This document shows, in pieces, positions 25,790 through 35,646 of a stretch of 64,000 nucleotides of DNA. The translations under genes and the position numbers were made by a program. The notes under the pieces were generated by a model. It saw nothing but the letters and a program-made list of their open reading frames with translations, did no database searches and was not told the DNA's origin. Source of the stretch: Pseudomonas viridiflava. Its GTDB lineage: Bacteria > Pseudomonadota > Gammaproteobacteria > Pseudomonadales > Pseudomonadaceae. Numbering within the stretch: position 1 is the first letter of the stretch; each line of letters opens with the position of its first letter. Location: positions 1 through 64,000 of the forward strand of contig NZ_UWFN01000328.1 in NCBI RefSeq assembly GCF_900602065.1. The letters are read 5' to 3'.

Positions 25790-26275
25790 GTGGAACGCGT
25801 CTATATAGGCATGGGCAGCAATCTGGCTGCCCCCGCCGACCAATTGCGCCAGGCCATCAGGGCCTTGGCGAAACTGCCGCAGAGCAAATGGGTAGGCGTC
25901 TCTTCCTTCTATGTAAGCGACTCGCTGCTGCCCAATCAACCGCGTTACACCAACGCCGTTGCAGCGCTGGATACCACGCTCGAACCTCTGGCACTGCTCG
26001 ACGCCTTGCAGGCCATCGAACAGGGCCAGGGTCGGGAACGCACCGAGCGCTGGGGGCCACGCACGCTGGACCTGGACATTCTGGTATTTGGCGAGCGCCT
26101 GATCGACGAACCACGACTCAAGGTGCCGCATTACCACATGCAGGCCCGGGCTTTCGTGCTTTATCCGCTGGCCGAGCTTGCCCCTGACTTACAACTGGCC
26201 GACGGCCGCTCCCTGAGTAAATTGCTGACCCGCTGCCCGTTTGAAGGTATCGAGCGCCTGACACCTCAAGCGTAA
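25790..26275 (+). CDS. folK: 2-amino-4-hydroxy-6-hydroxymethyldihydropteridine pyrophosphokinase
   Basis: HPPK of folate synthesis; transfers pyrophosphate from ATP to hydroxymethyl-dihydropterin, making the substrate for FolP (folP lies at 52839 in this window). The signature R-W-G-P-R-T-L-D-L-D-I-L-V-F-G, which binds Mg2+ with two aspartates, is at about residues 84-98. Length 161 is normal. It starts with GTG 6 bp after pcnB, so it is co-transcribed. Confidence 0.95.
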   Translation: MERVYIGMGSNLAAPADQLRQAIRALAKLPQSKWVGVSSFYVSDSLLPNQPRYTNAVAALDTTLEPLALLDALQAIEQGQGRERTERWGPRTLDLDILVFGERLIDEPRLKVPHYHMQARAFVLYPLAELAPDLQLADGRSLSKLLTRCPFEGIERLTPQA

Positions 26276-26542
26276 CAGACGACACGCGGTAACACTCATC
26301 TGTAACACCTCGCGCACACCGTGTTTAACGGCGTGCTCACCTGCACCATGGTCGGCAAAAACAGGCAATTGACTTAATCCCCCCTCCTCACGAAGATAGG
26401 CGTCCCGCCAGCCTGTTCGCTGGCTTATGGGCGCAAGCAGGCTGCTTTTAAACACCGCACACGACGGTGTACCTGCTTCTCCAGGATGAATTTCACGCGC
26501 TGCTCGCCGTAGTGTTCACCGCGCCTGACAGAGGACTTTTCC
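26276..26542 (+). other. leader region upstream of panB with overlapping hairpins
   Basis: 267 bp between folK and panB. TTGACT near 26371 is a possible -35. Two overlapping stem-loops compete: CCAGC/GCTGG (26408-26412 with 26419-26423) and AGCCTG/CAGGCT (26410-26415 with 26438-26443), the second followed by TTTT. This resembles an attenuator layout but is weak. No gene seen. Confidence 0.3.
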
Positions 26543-27343
26543 ATGCCAGATATCACCGTAACGTCGTTGCAGGCACTCAAGCAGAAAGGCGAAAAAATCG
26601 CCATGCTGACTTGCTATGACGCGACCTTTGCCCATGCCGCCAGCCAGGCTGGCGTTGAAGTGCTGCTGGTCGGCGACTCGCTGGGCATGGTCCTGCAAGG
26701 CCATGACAGCACGCTGCCTGTGACCACTGCCGATACGGCCTATCACGTTGCCTGCGTTAAACGTGGTAACCAGGGCGCGCTGATCATGGCCGACCTGCCC
26801 TTCATGTCTTATGCAACCCTGGACCAGACTTACGCCAACAGCGCCGCATTGATGCAGGCGGGCGCACACATGGTCAAAATTGAAGGCGCTGCCTGGCTGG
26901 CTGAGTCGATTCGTCTGCTGGCCGATCGTGGTATCCCGGTCTGCGCGCACATGGGCCTGACTCCGCAATCAGTCAACGTGCTGGGCGGTTACAAGGTTCA
27001 AGGGCGTCTGGAAACCCAGGCGCGGCAGATGCGCGCCGATGCGATCACCCTGGAACAGGCCGGTGCGGCGATGATTCTGCTGGAATGCGTACCGAGCGAA
27101 CTGGCGCAAGAGATCAGCCATGCGGTGAAAATCCCGGTCATCGGTATTGGCGCAGGCAGCGCCACCGACGGTCAGGTTCTGGTGATGCATGACATGCTCG
27201 GCCTTTCCATCACCGGGCGCGTCCCCAAGTTCGTGAAGAACTTCATGACCGGTCAGCCTGACATCCAGGCAGCACTTCACGCCTATGTCACGGCAGTCAA
27301 AGACGTCAGCTTCCCCGCCACAGAACACGGATTCTCGGCATGA
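26543..27343 (+). CDS. panB: 3-methyl-2-oxobutanoate hydroxymethyltransferase
   Basis: First committed step of pantothenate synthesis: adds a hydroxymethyl group from methylene-THF to 2-oxoisovalerate (an intermediate of the ilv pathway) to form ketopantoate. The Mg-binding V-G-D-S-L-G-M-V motif is at about residues 43-50, and the catalytic E-C-V-P (about 181) and G-I-G-A-G motifs follow. Length 266 is normal. AGAGGA lies 9 bases before the ATG. Its end overlaps panC by 4 bp (ATGA). Confidence 0.97.
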   Translation: MPDITVTSLQALKQKGEKIAMLTCYDATFAHAASQAGVEVLLVGDSLGMVLQGHDSTLPVTTADTAYHVACVKRGNQGALIMADLPFMSYATLDQTYANSAALMQAGAHMVKIEGAAWLAESIRLLADRGIPVCAHMGLTPQSVNVLGGYKVQGRLETQARQMRADAITLEQAGAAMILLECVPSELAQEISHAVKIPVIGIGAGSATDGQVLVMHDMLGLSITGRVPKFVKNFMTGQPDIQAALHAYVTAVKDVSFPATEHGFSA

Positions 27344-28197
27344 ACACAGTAAAAACCGTACGCGAATTGCGCGCCGCTATCGCTCGTGCACGCAGTGAAG
27401 GCAAGCGGATCGGCCTCGTGCCTACCATGGGTAACCTGCACAGCGGCCATACAGCGCTGGTAACCAAAGCAGCACAGCGCGCCGACTTCGTAGTAGCGAC
27501 TATTTTCGTCAACCCCATGCAGTTCGGCCCCAACGAAGATTTGGCGACCTACCCGCGCACCCTCGCTGCCGATCAGGAAAAGTTGCTCGAAGCAGGTTGC
27601 CACCTGTTGTTCACGCCCAACGTTGAAGAAATGTATCCCCACGGGATGACCGACCAGACCGTGGTCAGCGTTCCTGTTATTTCCGAAGGGTTGTGCGGCG
27701 CCAGTCGCCCCGGTCATTTCGACGGTGTATCCACCGTTGTCAGCAAGCTGTTCAACATGGTCCAGCCTGATCTGGCCGTGTTCGGCGAAAAAGACTTTCA
27801 GCAACTGGCAGTCATCCGTGCGCTGGTTCGCGACCTGAACATGCCGATTCAGATCATTGGCGAGCCAACCGTGCGCGCCGACGACGGCCTTGCACTGTCG
27901 TCACGCAATGGTTATCTCAACGAAGAACAACGCGCTACCGCACCCACCCTTTATAAAGTCATCCAGGAGATTGGCGCAGCAGTCGATAGCGGTGACAAAA
28001 ACTTCGTCACCCTGCTCGAGGCTGGCAAGCGCCAGCTCGAAGCGGTCGGGTTCCGCCCCGACTATCTGGAAATCCGCGAAGCCACCAGCCTGCGCCCCGC
28101 GACCGATCAAGATGGCGATCTGGTGATTCTGGCCGCAGCGTTTCTGGGCAAGACCCGCTTGATCGATAATCTGCATTTGAACCGCGAGCAGCATTAA
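27340..28197 (+). CDS. panC: pantothenate synthetase (pantoate--beta-alanine ligase)
   Basis: Condenses pantoate and beta-alanine with ATP through a pantoyl-adenylate. The HIGH-type motif is P-T-M-G-N-L-H-S-G-H (residues 28-37) and the KMSKS-like loop is A-L-S-S-R-N near 188. Length 285 is usual. ATGA overlap with panB shows a tight operon. panD, which supplies beta-alanine and usually follows panC in pseudomonads, is not present downstream. Confidence 0.97.
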   Translation: MNTVKTVRELRAAIARARSEGKRIGLVPTMGNLHSGHTALVTKAAQRADFVVATIFVNPMQFGPNEDLATYPRTLAADQEKLLEAGCHLLFTPNVEEMYPHGMTDQTVVSVPVISEGLCGASRPGHFDGVSTVVSKLFNMVQPDLAVFGEKDFQQLAVIRALVRDLNMPIQIIGEPTVRADDGLALSSRNGYLNEEQRATAPTLYKVIQEIGAAVDSGDKNFVTLLEAGKRQLEAVGFRPDYLEIREATSLRPATDQDGDLVILAAAFLGKTRLIDNLHLNREQH

Positions 28198-28218
28198 GCC
28201 CGGCAAAACAGGGGACCC

Positions 28219-28291
28219 TGTAGGAGCTGCCGAAGGCTGCGATGGCGGTGTGACAGGACGAGCGCTTTCGCAGCCTTCGGCAGCTCCTACA
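28219..28291. repeat. REPIN-like inverted repeat, family A
   Basis: 73 bp with near-perfect arms of the same word as 7103 and 24172. It lies 21 bp after panC, in the gap where panD is found in relatives. Confidence 0.9.
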
Positions 28292-28536
28292 ATTTGCGTA
28301 TCTTCCTGCCTACACTCGGCAATGAACTTAGCACCACCCGCAATGCCCTATTCGTACCGGTTTCATCGCGTCTGTTCATCCAGCAGACAGCAACATGTGA
28401 AATAGTACCGGGCACCGAGCAGTTCAGGCGCAGACACAGCCGCACATTATGTTTAGTCTTGGTGCCAAGATTAAAAAGTCTGCTTATCTTCGCTTTCAGT
28501 GTTTAGCCAGTTCCAAGTACAAGGAAACCCGCAGCG
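28292..28536 (+). other. intergenic region upstream of pgi
   Basis: 245 bp without a gene (339 bp including the adjacent REPIN). TCTTGG-TG-CCAAGA (28457-28470) is an inverted repeat about 67 bp before pgi, and a candidate operator. I find no trace of panD (no motif resembling its Gly-Ser processing site). Confidence 0.35.
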
Positions 28537-30201
28537 ATGGCGTACTACCGCACCCCTTCTGATGTGACCGCCCTGCCCGCATGGCAGGCGCTCAACCAAC
28601 ACCGCGAAGCCATGCAGGATTTCAGCATGCGCGAAGCCTTCAATGCTGACCCGCAGCGTTTCAGCCAATTCACCCTGAGCAGTTGCGGACTGTTCCTCGA
28701 TTACTCGAAGAACCTGATCAACGCCGAAACGCGCGACTTGCTGGTCAAGCTGGCCAATGAAGTGGGCCTCAAAGACGCCATCAAGGCGCAGTATGACGGC
28801 GAGCTGGTCAACTCTTCCGAAGGCCGCCCGGCCCTGCACACCGCGTTGCGGCGTCCGGTGGGCGACAAGCTGCAGGTCAACGGCGTCAATGTGATGCCTG
28901 AAGTGCACAAGGTGCTGAACCAGATGACTGATCTGGTCGGCCGCATTCATGACGGCCTGTGGCGCGGTTACACCGAGAAGCCGATCACCGACGTGGTGAA
29001 CATCGGCATCGGTGGCTCATTCCTCGGCCCGGAGCTGGTCTCTGAAGCGCTGTTGTCCTACGCCCAAAAAGGCGTGCGCTGCCATTACCTGGCGAACATT
29101 GACGGCAGTGAGTTCCACGAACTAACCATGAAGCTGCGCGCCGAAACGACGCTGTTCATTGTTTCGTCGAAAACCTTCACCACTCTGGAAACCCTCAAGA
29201 ACGCGACCGCTGCTCGTGCCTGGTATCTGGCACAAGGCGGATCCGAGGCTGAGCTGTATCGCCACTTCATCGCCGTGTCGAGCAACAACGCCGCAGCCGT
29301 AGCGTTCGGGATCCGTGAAGAGAATATCTTCCCGATGTGGGACTGGGTCGGCGGCCGTTACTCGTTGTGGTCGGCCATTGGGCTGCCTATCGCACTGGCT
29401 ATCGGCATGTCCAACTTCAAGGAACTGTTGTCCGGTGCTTATTCCATGGACCAACACTTCCTGACCGCACCGTTCGAGCAGAATATGCCGGTGCTGCTGG
29501 GTCTGCTGGGCGTCTGGTACGGTAATTTCTGGGGCGCGCAGAGCCACGCGATCCTGCCTTACGACCACTACCTGCGCAACATCACCAAGCATTTGCAACA
29601 GCTGGACATGGAATCCAACGGCAAAAGCGTCCGCCAGGACGGCACGCCGACGGCGACCGACACCGGCCCGGTCATCTGGGGTGGCGTAGGCTGCAATGGC
29701 CAGCACGCGTATCACCAGTTGCTGCACCAAGGCACCCAACTGATCCCGGCCGACTTCATCGTGCCGATTGTCAGCTTCAACCCGGTTTCTGATCACCACC
29801 AGTGGCTGTACGCCAACTGCCTGTCGCAAAGCCAGGCACTGATGATCGGTAAAACCCGTGCAGAAGCCGAAACCGAACTGCGTGACAAAGGCCTGAGCGA
29901 AGAAGACGTGCAGAAGCTTGCACCGCACAAGGTCATCCCCGGCAACCGTCCGAGCAACACCTTGGTGGTCGAGCGCATCAGCCCTCGCCGCCTTGGTGCG
30001 CTGGTCGCCATGTATGAGCACAAGGTCTTTGTGCAAAGCGTGATCTGGGGTATCAACGCCTTCGACCAATGGGGCGTGGAGCTGGGCAAGGAAATGGGTA
30101 AAGCCGTTTACCAACGCCTGACCGGTGGCACCGACGAGCCAGCCGACGATGCTTCGACCCAAGGCCTGATCAACTACTTCCGCGGCCGTCACCGCGGCTG
30201 A
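28537..30201 (+). CDS. pgi: glucose-6-phosphate isomerase
   Basis: Interconverts glucose-6-phosphate and fructose-6-phosphate; in pseudomonads, which lack 6-phosphofructokinase, it serves mainly gluconeogenesis and hexose-phosphate cycling. The sugar-phosphate isomerase motifs are G-I-G-G-S-F-L-G-P-E and V-S-S-K-T-F-T-T (about residues 157-220); G-G-R-Y-S-L-W-S-A-I-G and the catalytic Lys in the C-terminal segment Q-W-G-V-E-L-G-K follow. Length 554 is normal. Monocistronic, ending in a terminator. Confidence 0.97.
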   Translation: MAYYRTPSDVTALPAWQALNQHREAMQDFSMREAFNADPQRFSQFTLSSCGLFLDYSKNLINAETRDLLVKLANEVGLKDAIKAQYDGELVNSSEGRPALHTALRRPVGDKLQVNGVNVMPEVHKVLNQMTDLVGRIHDGLWRGYTEKPITDVVNIGIGGSFLGPELVSEALLSYAQKGVRCHYLANIDGSEFHELTMKLRAETTLFIVSSKTFTTLETLKNATAARAWYLAQGGSEAELYRHFIAVSSNNAAAVAFGIREENIFPMWDWVGGRYSLWSAIGLPIALAIGMSNFKELLSGAYSMDQHFLTAPFEQNMPVLLGLLGVWYGNFWGAQSHAILPYDHYLRNITKHLQQLDMESNGKSVRQDGTPTATDTGPVIWGGVGCNGQHAYHQLLHQGTQLIPADFIVPIVSFNPVSDHHQWLYANCLSQSQALMIGKTRAEAETELRDKGLSEEDVQKLAPHKVIPGNRPSNTLVVERISPRRLGALVAMYEHKVFVQSVIWGINAFDQWGVELGKEMGKAVYQRLTGGTDEPADDASTQGLINYFRGRHRG

Positions 30202-30220
30202 TTGTCCCAAAGCGACACCC

Positions 30221-30255
30221 AAACCCGCTGCTCTCGCAAGAGACGGCGGGTTTTG
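30221..30255 (+). terminator. intrinsic terminator after pgi
   Basis: AAACCCGC pairs with GCGGGTTTT, enclosing a small inner hairpin (CTCT-cgca-AGAG). A short T run follows. Confidence 0.75.
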
Positions 30256-30277
30256 TGCTCTTGGGGTTAACGCTGTA

Positions 30278-30372
30278 CTTGTGGGAGCTGGGCTTGCCCG
30301 CGATGAACGATAACCAGATTAATGCCTGTAAATCAGGTTGGCCTTATCGCGGGCAAGCCCAGCTCCCACAAG
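30278..30372. repeat. REPIN-like inverted repeat, family C (CTGGGCTTGCCCGCGAT)
   Basis: A 95-bp inverted repeat with arms CTTGTGGGAGCTGGGCTTG... perfect over about 27 bp. GGGCTTGCCC is the palindrome inside each arm. This is the classical pseudomonad REP word. Confidence 0.9.
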
Positions 30373-30393
30373 AGATAGCACCTCAGGCTAGAC

Positions 30394-30606
30394 TCAGTGC
30401 GCCTCAACCCGCGCCAGCGAGCGATCCAGCTCAGTCCTGGCCATGCCGATCAAGTGCACCACCGAAAAAGCAAGATCACGTTTCGGGCCGTTGAGGCTGT
30501 CGCCGGATTCGTACGCCGTCGCCGCAGCGCAACGCAGGAGTTCGCTGACGTGCAGCAGGGATTCTTCGAGGGAAATGTCTGGTGGATCCGGTGTTACTTT
30601 TTTCAT
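30394..30606 (-). CDS. small DUF3077/DUF6124-like protein
   Basis: 70-residue acidic helical protein of unknown function. It resembles small Pseudomonas families with H-V-S-E-L-L-R-C-A-A-A-T-A-Y-E followed by a second helix ending in A-R-T-E-L-D-R-S-L; I am not certain which DUF name applies. GGGAG lies 8 bases before the ATG at 30606, which decides that start; the frame continues upstream without conservation. It is a single gene between REPINs, opposite in strand to its neighbours. Confidence 0.65.
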   Translation of the reverse strand: MKKVTPDPPDISLEESLLHVSELLRCAAATAYESGDSLNGPKRDLAFSVVHLIGMARTELDRSLARVEAH

Positions 30607-30951
30607 GCAGGTTGCTCCCGTTAGGGCCACCGGAAGTTCGCTGCTAAACAAACAAGGGTGGCGGCTTTGTCGCGGGTTAGCAGACCGGCGCAACCTACAA
30701 AACCGGCGCACTCGAAAGTGCCCCACGCAAAGCCGCCATAAGCGGTAATAGCGCGTCGTAGAAATTGCGGAACAGGCTGCTAAACCCGATCACTGATGAG
30801 CAGTGACCGGCGCAGCCTAGAGAGCAAAACCCACCCACGCAAGGGGTCAGGATTTTCTAGGAAACTTCACTCAGATGAAAGGGACAGGTCTGTCGGAGGC
30901 GGCCTATATTTCGCCCATTTCGTTAGCATTCGTAACAATAAACACCGCGTC
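30607..30951. other. intergenic region between the small helical gene and the REPIN before acs
   Basis: About 345 bp. A direct-repeat-like theme (GCAG...CCGGCGCA near 30680-30710 and 30790-30820) is visible, but no supported gene, sRNA or terminator. The promoter for the leftward gene presumably lies here. Confidence 0.3.
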
Positions 30952-31025
30952 TGTAGGAGCTGCCGAAGACTGCGAAGGCGGCCTGTCTGACACACAGCCA
31001 ATCGCAGCCTTCGGCAGCTCCTACA
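30952..31025. repeat. REPIN-like inverted repeat, family A
   Basis: 74 bp; arms as in 7103 with one mismatch in the left arm (GAAGACTGCG for GAAGGCTGCG). It ends 90 bp before acs. Confidence 0.9.
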
Positions 31026-31098
31026 GAGCGGGCACGTGGCATCCCACCCAATTGAACCCACCCTCCCCCAACAAGCTCCTATTCTTTGATGACTCCAC

Positions 31099-31106
31099 AA
31101 GAATAA
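31099..31106 (+). promoter_or_regulatory. candidate Hfq/Crc (CA) motif at the acs ribosome-binding site
   Basis: AAGAATAA fits AAnAAnAA, the Hfq/Crc binding motif, and abuts the ribosome-binding site AAGGAA (31105-31110) 9 bases upstream of the acs ATG. Binding there would block translation under catabolite repression. This is a motif match only. Confidence 0.5.
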
Positions 31107-31115
31107 GGAACCGTC

Positions 31116-33053
<1,938 letters not shown>

Positions 33054-33067
33054 GCGAAGCGGGGCAT

Positions 33068-33096
33068 GGTCGCTGCCAAGAATTGCGGCAGCGACC
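33068..33096 (+). terminator. GC-rich hairpin after acs
   Basis: GGTCGCTGCC (33068-33077) and GGCAGCGACC (33087-33096) form a perfect 10-bp stem 14 bp after the stop. No T run follows, so it may stabilise the mRNA end or work as a weak terminator. Confidence 0.5.
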
Positions 33097-33124
33097 GCGC
33101 TCTCGAATTGAAATGAAATTTTAT

Positions 33125-33210
33125 TGTGGGAGCGAATTCATTCGCGAAGGGGTTACCTGTTAAAACATTGGCGACTGACACACCGCTTCGCGAATAAATT
33201 CGCTCCCACA
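33125..33210. repeat. REPIN-like inverted repeat, family D (GCGAATTCATTCGCGAA)
   Basis: An 86-bp inverted repeat with TGTGGGAGCGAATT... at both ends (one mismatch). GCGAATTCATTCGC is the palindrome in each arm. Single copy of this family in the window. Confidence 0.88.
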
Positions 33211-33271
33211 GGTTATGCAGTTGTTGCTATAGCGTGTATCCACTCCTGAAAGCGATTGTTAACGAGCCCCC

Positions 33272-34138
33272 ATGGAATTCATCCGCAGTCGTATCGAAAC
33301 CCAGGTGATGAGCCTGACGGGCTTATCCCTCGGTCAACTCGATCTGGAAAATCCCAAGGGCGATCCGGGTCTGTTTGGGCCAGACGCTATTTGCTGGCAG
33401 GTGCATGGAGACTTTCCCACCATGCTGATCGGCGGTATCAGCGCCCTGATGCTGCAAGCCTTGCATCCTCTTGCACTGGCTGGCGTGTGGGATCACTCCA
33501 ACTTTCGCCAGGACATGCTTGGACGGCTACGGCGTACCGGGCAATTTATTTCCGGGACGACCTTCGGCTCAACCCGCGATGCCAACTGGCTGATCGACAA
33601 AGTCCGCACGATCCATTTGCAGGTCATCGGTACTGCACCGGATGGTCGCCCTTATGCTGCCAGCGATCCTGACTTGCTGACGTGGGTGCATGTAGCCGAG
33701 GTCAGCAACTTCCTTGCGGCGCACCTGCGCTACCTTAATCCGGAGCTTTCGCTGGCAGATCAGGACAAGTACTACGCAGAAACCGCCGTTATCGCAGAGC
33801 GCCTCGGTGCCCGAAACGTCCCCCACTCCTCCCAGGCAATTGCCGAGTACCTCGAACAGATGCGGCCTCAGTTGCTGTGCGACGAACGGAGCCGGGAAGT
33901 GCTGCGCATTCTGCTGAACGCACCCGCGCCGAGTATGCTGGCGAAACCCATGGGCGCACTGATGATGCAGGCCGGTATCGACCTGCTACCTCTGTGGGCC
34001 AGTGAAATGCTGGAGCTGCACCAGTCCCGGCTGCGACGACGAATGATTCGTGCCGGCGTCAAACGCAGCGCTCCGGTGCTGCGCTGGGCGGTACGCAACG
34101 CCTCTATTCATCGCGCCCGCCGACGGATGGGGCTGTAA
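33272..34138 (+). CDS. MpaB-type oxygenase family protein (DUF2236)
   Basis: 288-residue protein of the oxygenase MpaB/latex-clearing-protein-like family (DUF2236), predicted b-type heme binding and all-helical. Family marks are V-H-G-D-F-P-T-M-L-I-G-G, A-L-H-P-L-A-L-A-G-V (candidate heme His) and T-W-V-H-V-A-E-V. The natural substrate is unknown. The next gene is a thiolase 136 bp downstream, which gives weak support for a link to lipid or polyketide breakdown. Confidence 0.83.
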   Translation: MEFIRSRIETQVMSLTGLSLGQLDLENPKGDPGLFGPDAICWQVHGDFPTMLIGGISALMLQALHPLALAGVWDHSNFRQDMLGRLRRTGQFISGTTFGSTRDANWLIDKVRTIHLQVIGTAPDGRPYAASDPDLLTWVHVAEVSNFLAAHLRYLNPELSLADQDKYYAETAVIAERLGARNVPHSSQAIAEYLEQMRPQLLCDERSREVLRILLNAPAPSMLAKPMGALMMQAGIDLLPLWASEMLELHQSRLRRRMIRAGVKRSAPVLRWAVRNASIHRARRRMGL

Positions 34139-34274
34139 TCACCGAATCAGTACTGGCCAGTTCTCGGTTGGAAGCTGGCCCGGCTTCTGTGCCAACATGT
34201 CTTTCTGATCACAGCGAATCGGGCGGCCTGCAAAGCGCCTGACGTAAAACCCAATAATAGTGAGGATCCGCGCC

Positions 34275-35453
34275 ATGCAAGACGTCGTTATCGTTGCCGC
34301 CACTCGTACCGCAGTCGGAAGTTTCCAGGGCTCACTGGCGAATGTATCCGCAGTCGACCTGGGCGCAGCAGTCATCCGTCAGCTTCTGGTACAAACCGGG
34401 CTGGATGGCGCGCAAGTCGATGAAGTCATCATGGGGCAGGTGCTCACAGCAGGCGCGGGGCAAAACCCGGCGCGCCAGGCCGCGATCAAAGCAGGCCTGC
34501 CATTTGCCGTTCCGGCAATGACGCTGAATAAAGTCTGCGGCTCAGGCCTCAAGGCATTGCACCTGGCGACCCAGGCGATCCGCTGTGGCGACGCTGAAGT
34601 GATCATTGCCGGGGGCCAGGAAAACATGAGCCTGTCCAATTACGTCATGCCCGGCGCACGAACGGGCCTGCGTATGGGCCACAGCACGCTGGTAGACACC
34701 ATGATCAGCGACGGTTTGTGGGATGCGTTCAATAACTATCACATGGGCATCACTGCCGAGAATCTGGCCGACAAATACGAAGTCAGCCGCGAGGCACAGG
34801 ATGCGTTCGCAGCGTCTTCGCAGCAAAAAGCCGTTGCCGCAATTGAAGGTGGTCGTTTCGTCGACGAAATCACGCCGATTATGATCCCTCAGCGCAAGGG
34901 CGACCCGGTGGCCTTCGCAACCGACGAGCAACCCCGCGCAGGCACCACAGCTGAAACGCTGGGCAAGCTCAAGCCTGCCTTCAAGAAAGACGGCTCAGTG
35001 ACCGCCGGTAACGCCTCTTCGCTAAACGATGGCGCCGCTGCGGTGATCCTGATGAGTGCAGCAAAAGCCGCAGAGCTAGGCTTGCCCGTGCTTGCACGCA
35101 TCGCCGCGTATGCCAATGCGGGTGTCGACCCCGCCATCATGGGCATCGGTCCGGTCAGCGCAACTCGCCGCTGCCTCGACAAAGCCGGTTGGTCGATTGA
35201 ACAACTGGAGCTGATCGAAGCCAACGAAGCCTTCGCAGCCCAGGCATTGTCTGTCGGCAAAGAACTGGGTTGGGACATGGCCAAAGTCAACGTGAATGGC
35301 GGCGCTATCGCGCTGGGCCACCCGATTGGCGCCTCAGGCTGCCGCGTGCTGGTGACCCTGCTGCACGAGATGATCAAGCGCGACGCCAAAAAAGGCCTGG
35401 CGACGCTGTGTATCGGCGGGGGTCAGGGCGTGGCACTGGCGTTGGCGCGTTAA
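34275..35453 (+). CDS. acetyl-CoA C-acetyltransferase (thiolase)
   Basis: Type II (biosynthetic/degradative acetoacetyl-CoA) thiolase, 392 residues. The nucleophilic cysteine is in N-K-V-C-G-S-G-L-K (about residue 88), the catalytic His in G-H-P-I-G-A-S-G and the second Cys in C-I-G-G-G-Q-G near the C-terminus. I chose M-Q-D-V-V-I at 34275, the family start. It could be atoB or phaA-like; no atoAD or phaB gene is adjacent, so I leave the symbol blank. Confidence 0.93.
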   Translation: MQDVVIVAATRTAVGSFQGSLANVSAVDLGAAVIRQLLVQTGLDGAQVDEVIMGQVLTAGAGQNPARQAAIKAGLPFAVPAMTLNKVCGSGLKALHLATQAIRCGDAEVIIAGGQENMSLSNYVMPGARTGLRMGHSTLVDTMISDGLWDAFNNYHMGITAENLADKYEVSREAQDAFAASSQQKAVAAIEGGRFVDEITPIMIPQRKGDPVAFATDEQPRAGTTAETLGKLKPAFKKDGSVTAGNASSLNDGAAAVILMSAAKAAELGLPVLARIAAYANAGVDPAIMGIGPVSATRRCLDKAGWSIEQLELIEANEAFAAQALSVGKELGWDMAKVNVNGGAIALGHPIGASGCRVLVTLLHEMIKRDAKKGLATLCIGGGQGVALALAR

Positions 35454-35483
35454 TCGAAACCTCCACAGGTTAATGGGCCCTTT

Positions 35484-35574
35484 CTGTTGGAGCGAGGCTT
35501 GCCCGCGAACCAGTCGCCCCGGTATATCAGATAGAACGGGGAACGGCCTTCGCGGGCAAGCCTCGCTCCAACAG
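35484..35574. repeat. REPIN-like inverted repeat, family E (GCGAGGCTTGCCCGCGAA)
   Basis: A 91-bp inverted repeat, arms CTGTTGGAGCGAGGCTTGCC... perfect over 26 bp. It is a hybrid of the family C inner word and the family D spacing. Confidence 0.9.
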
Positions 35575-35646
35575 GACATGTGAAATGTGATGGACAGGCC
35601 TTACCTGATAAACTGCCGCGCCTATATCCAGCCCAAGGCGCTTTGC

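Noticed and set aside
24401..26137. 578-codon open frame on the minus strand
   Set aside because: It is antisense to pcnB and folK, whose motifs are intact; the composition (Gln/Arg/His/Val-rich) is that of an antisense frame in GC-rich DNA and there is no ribosome-binding site.
30443..30748. 101-codon plus-strand frame opposite the small DUF gene
   Set aside because: Arg/Ser-rich antisense composition; the minus-strand gene has a ribosome-binding site and a family pattern.
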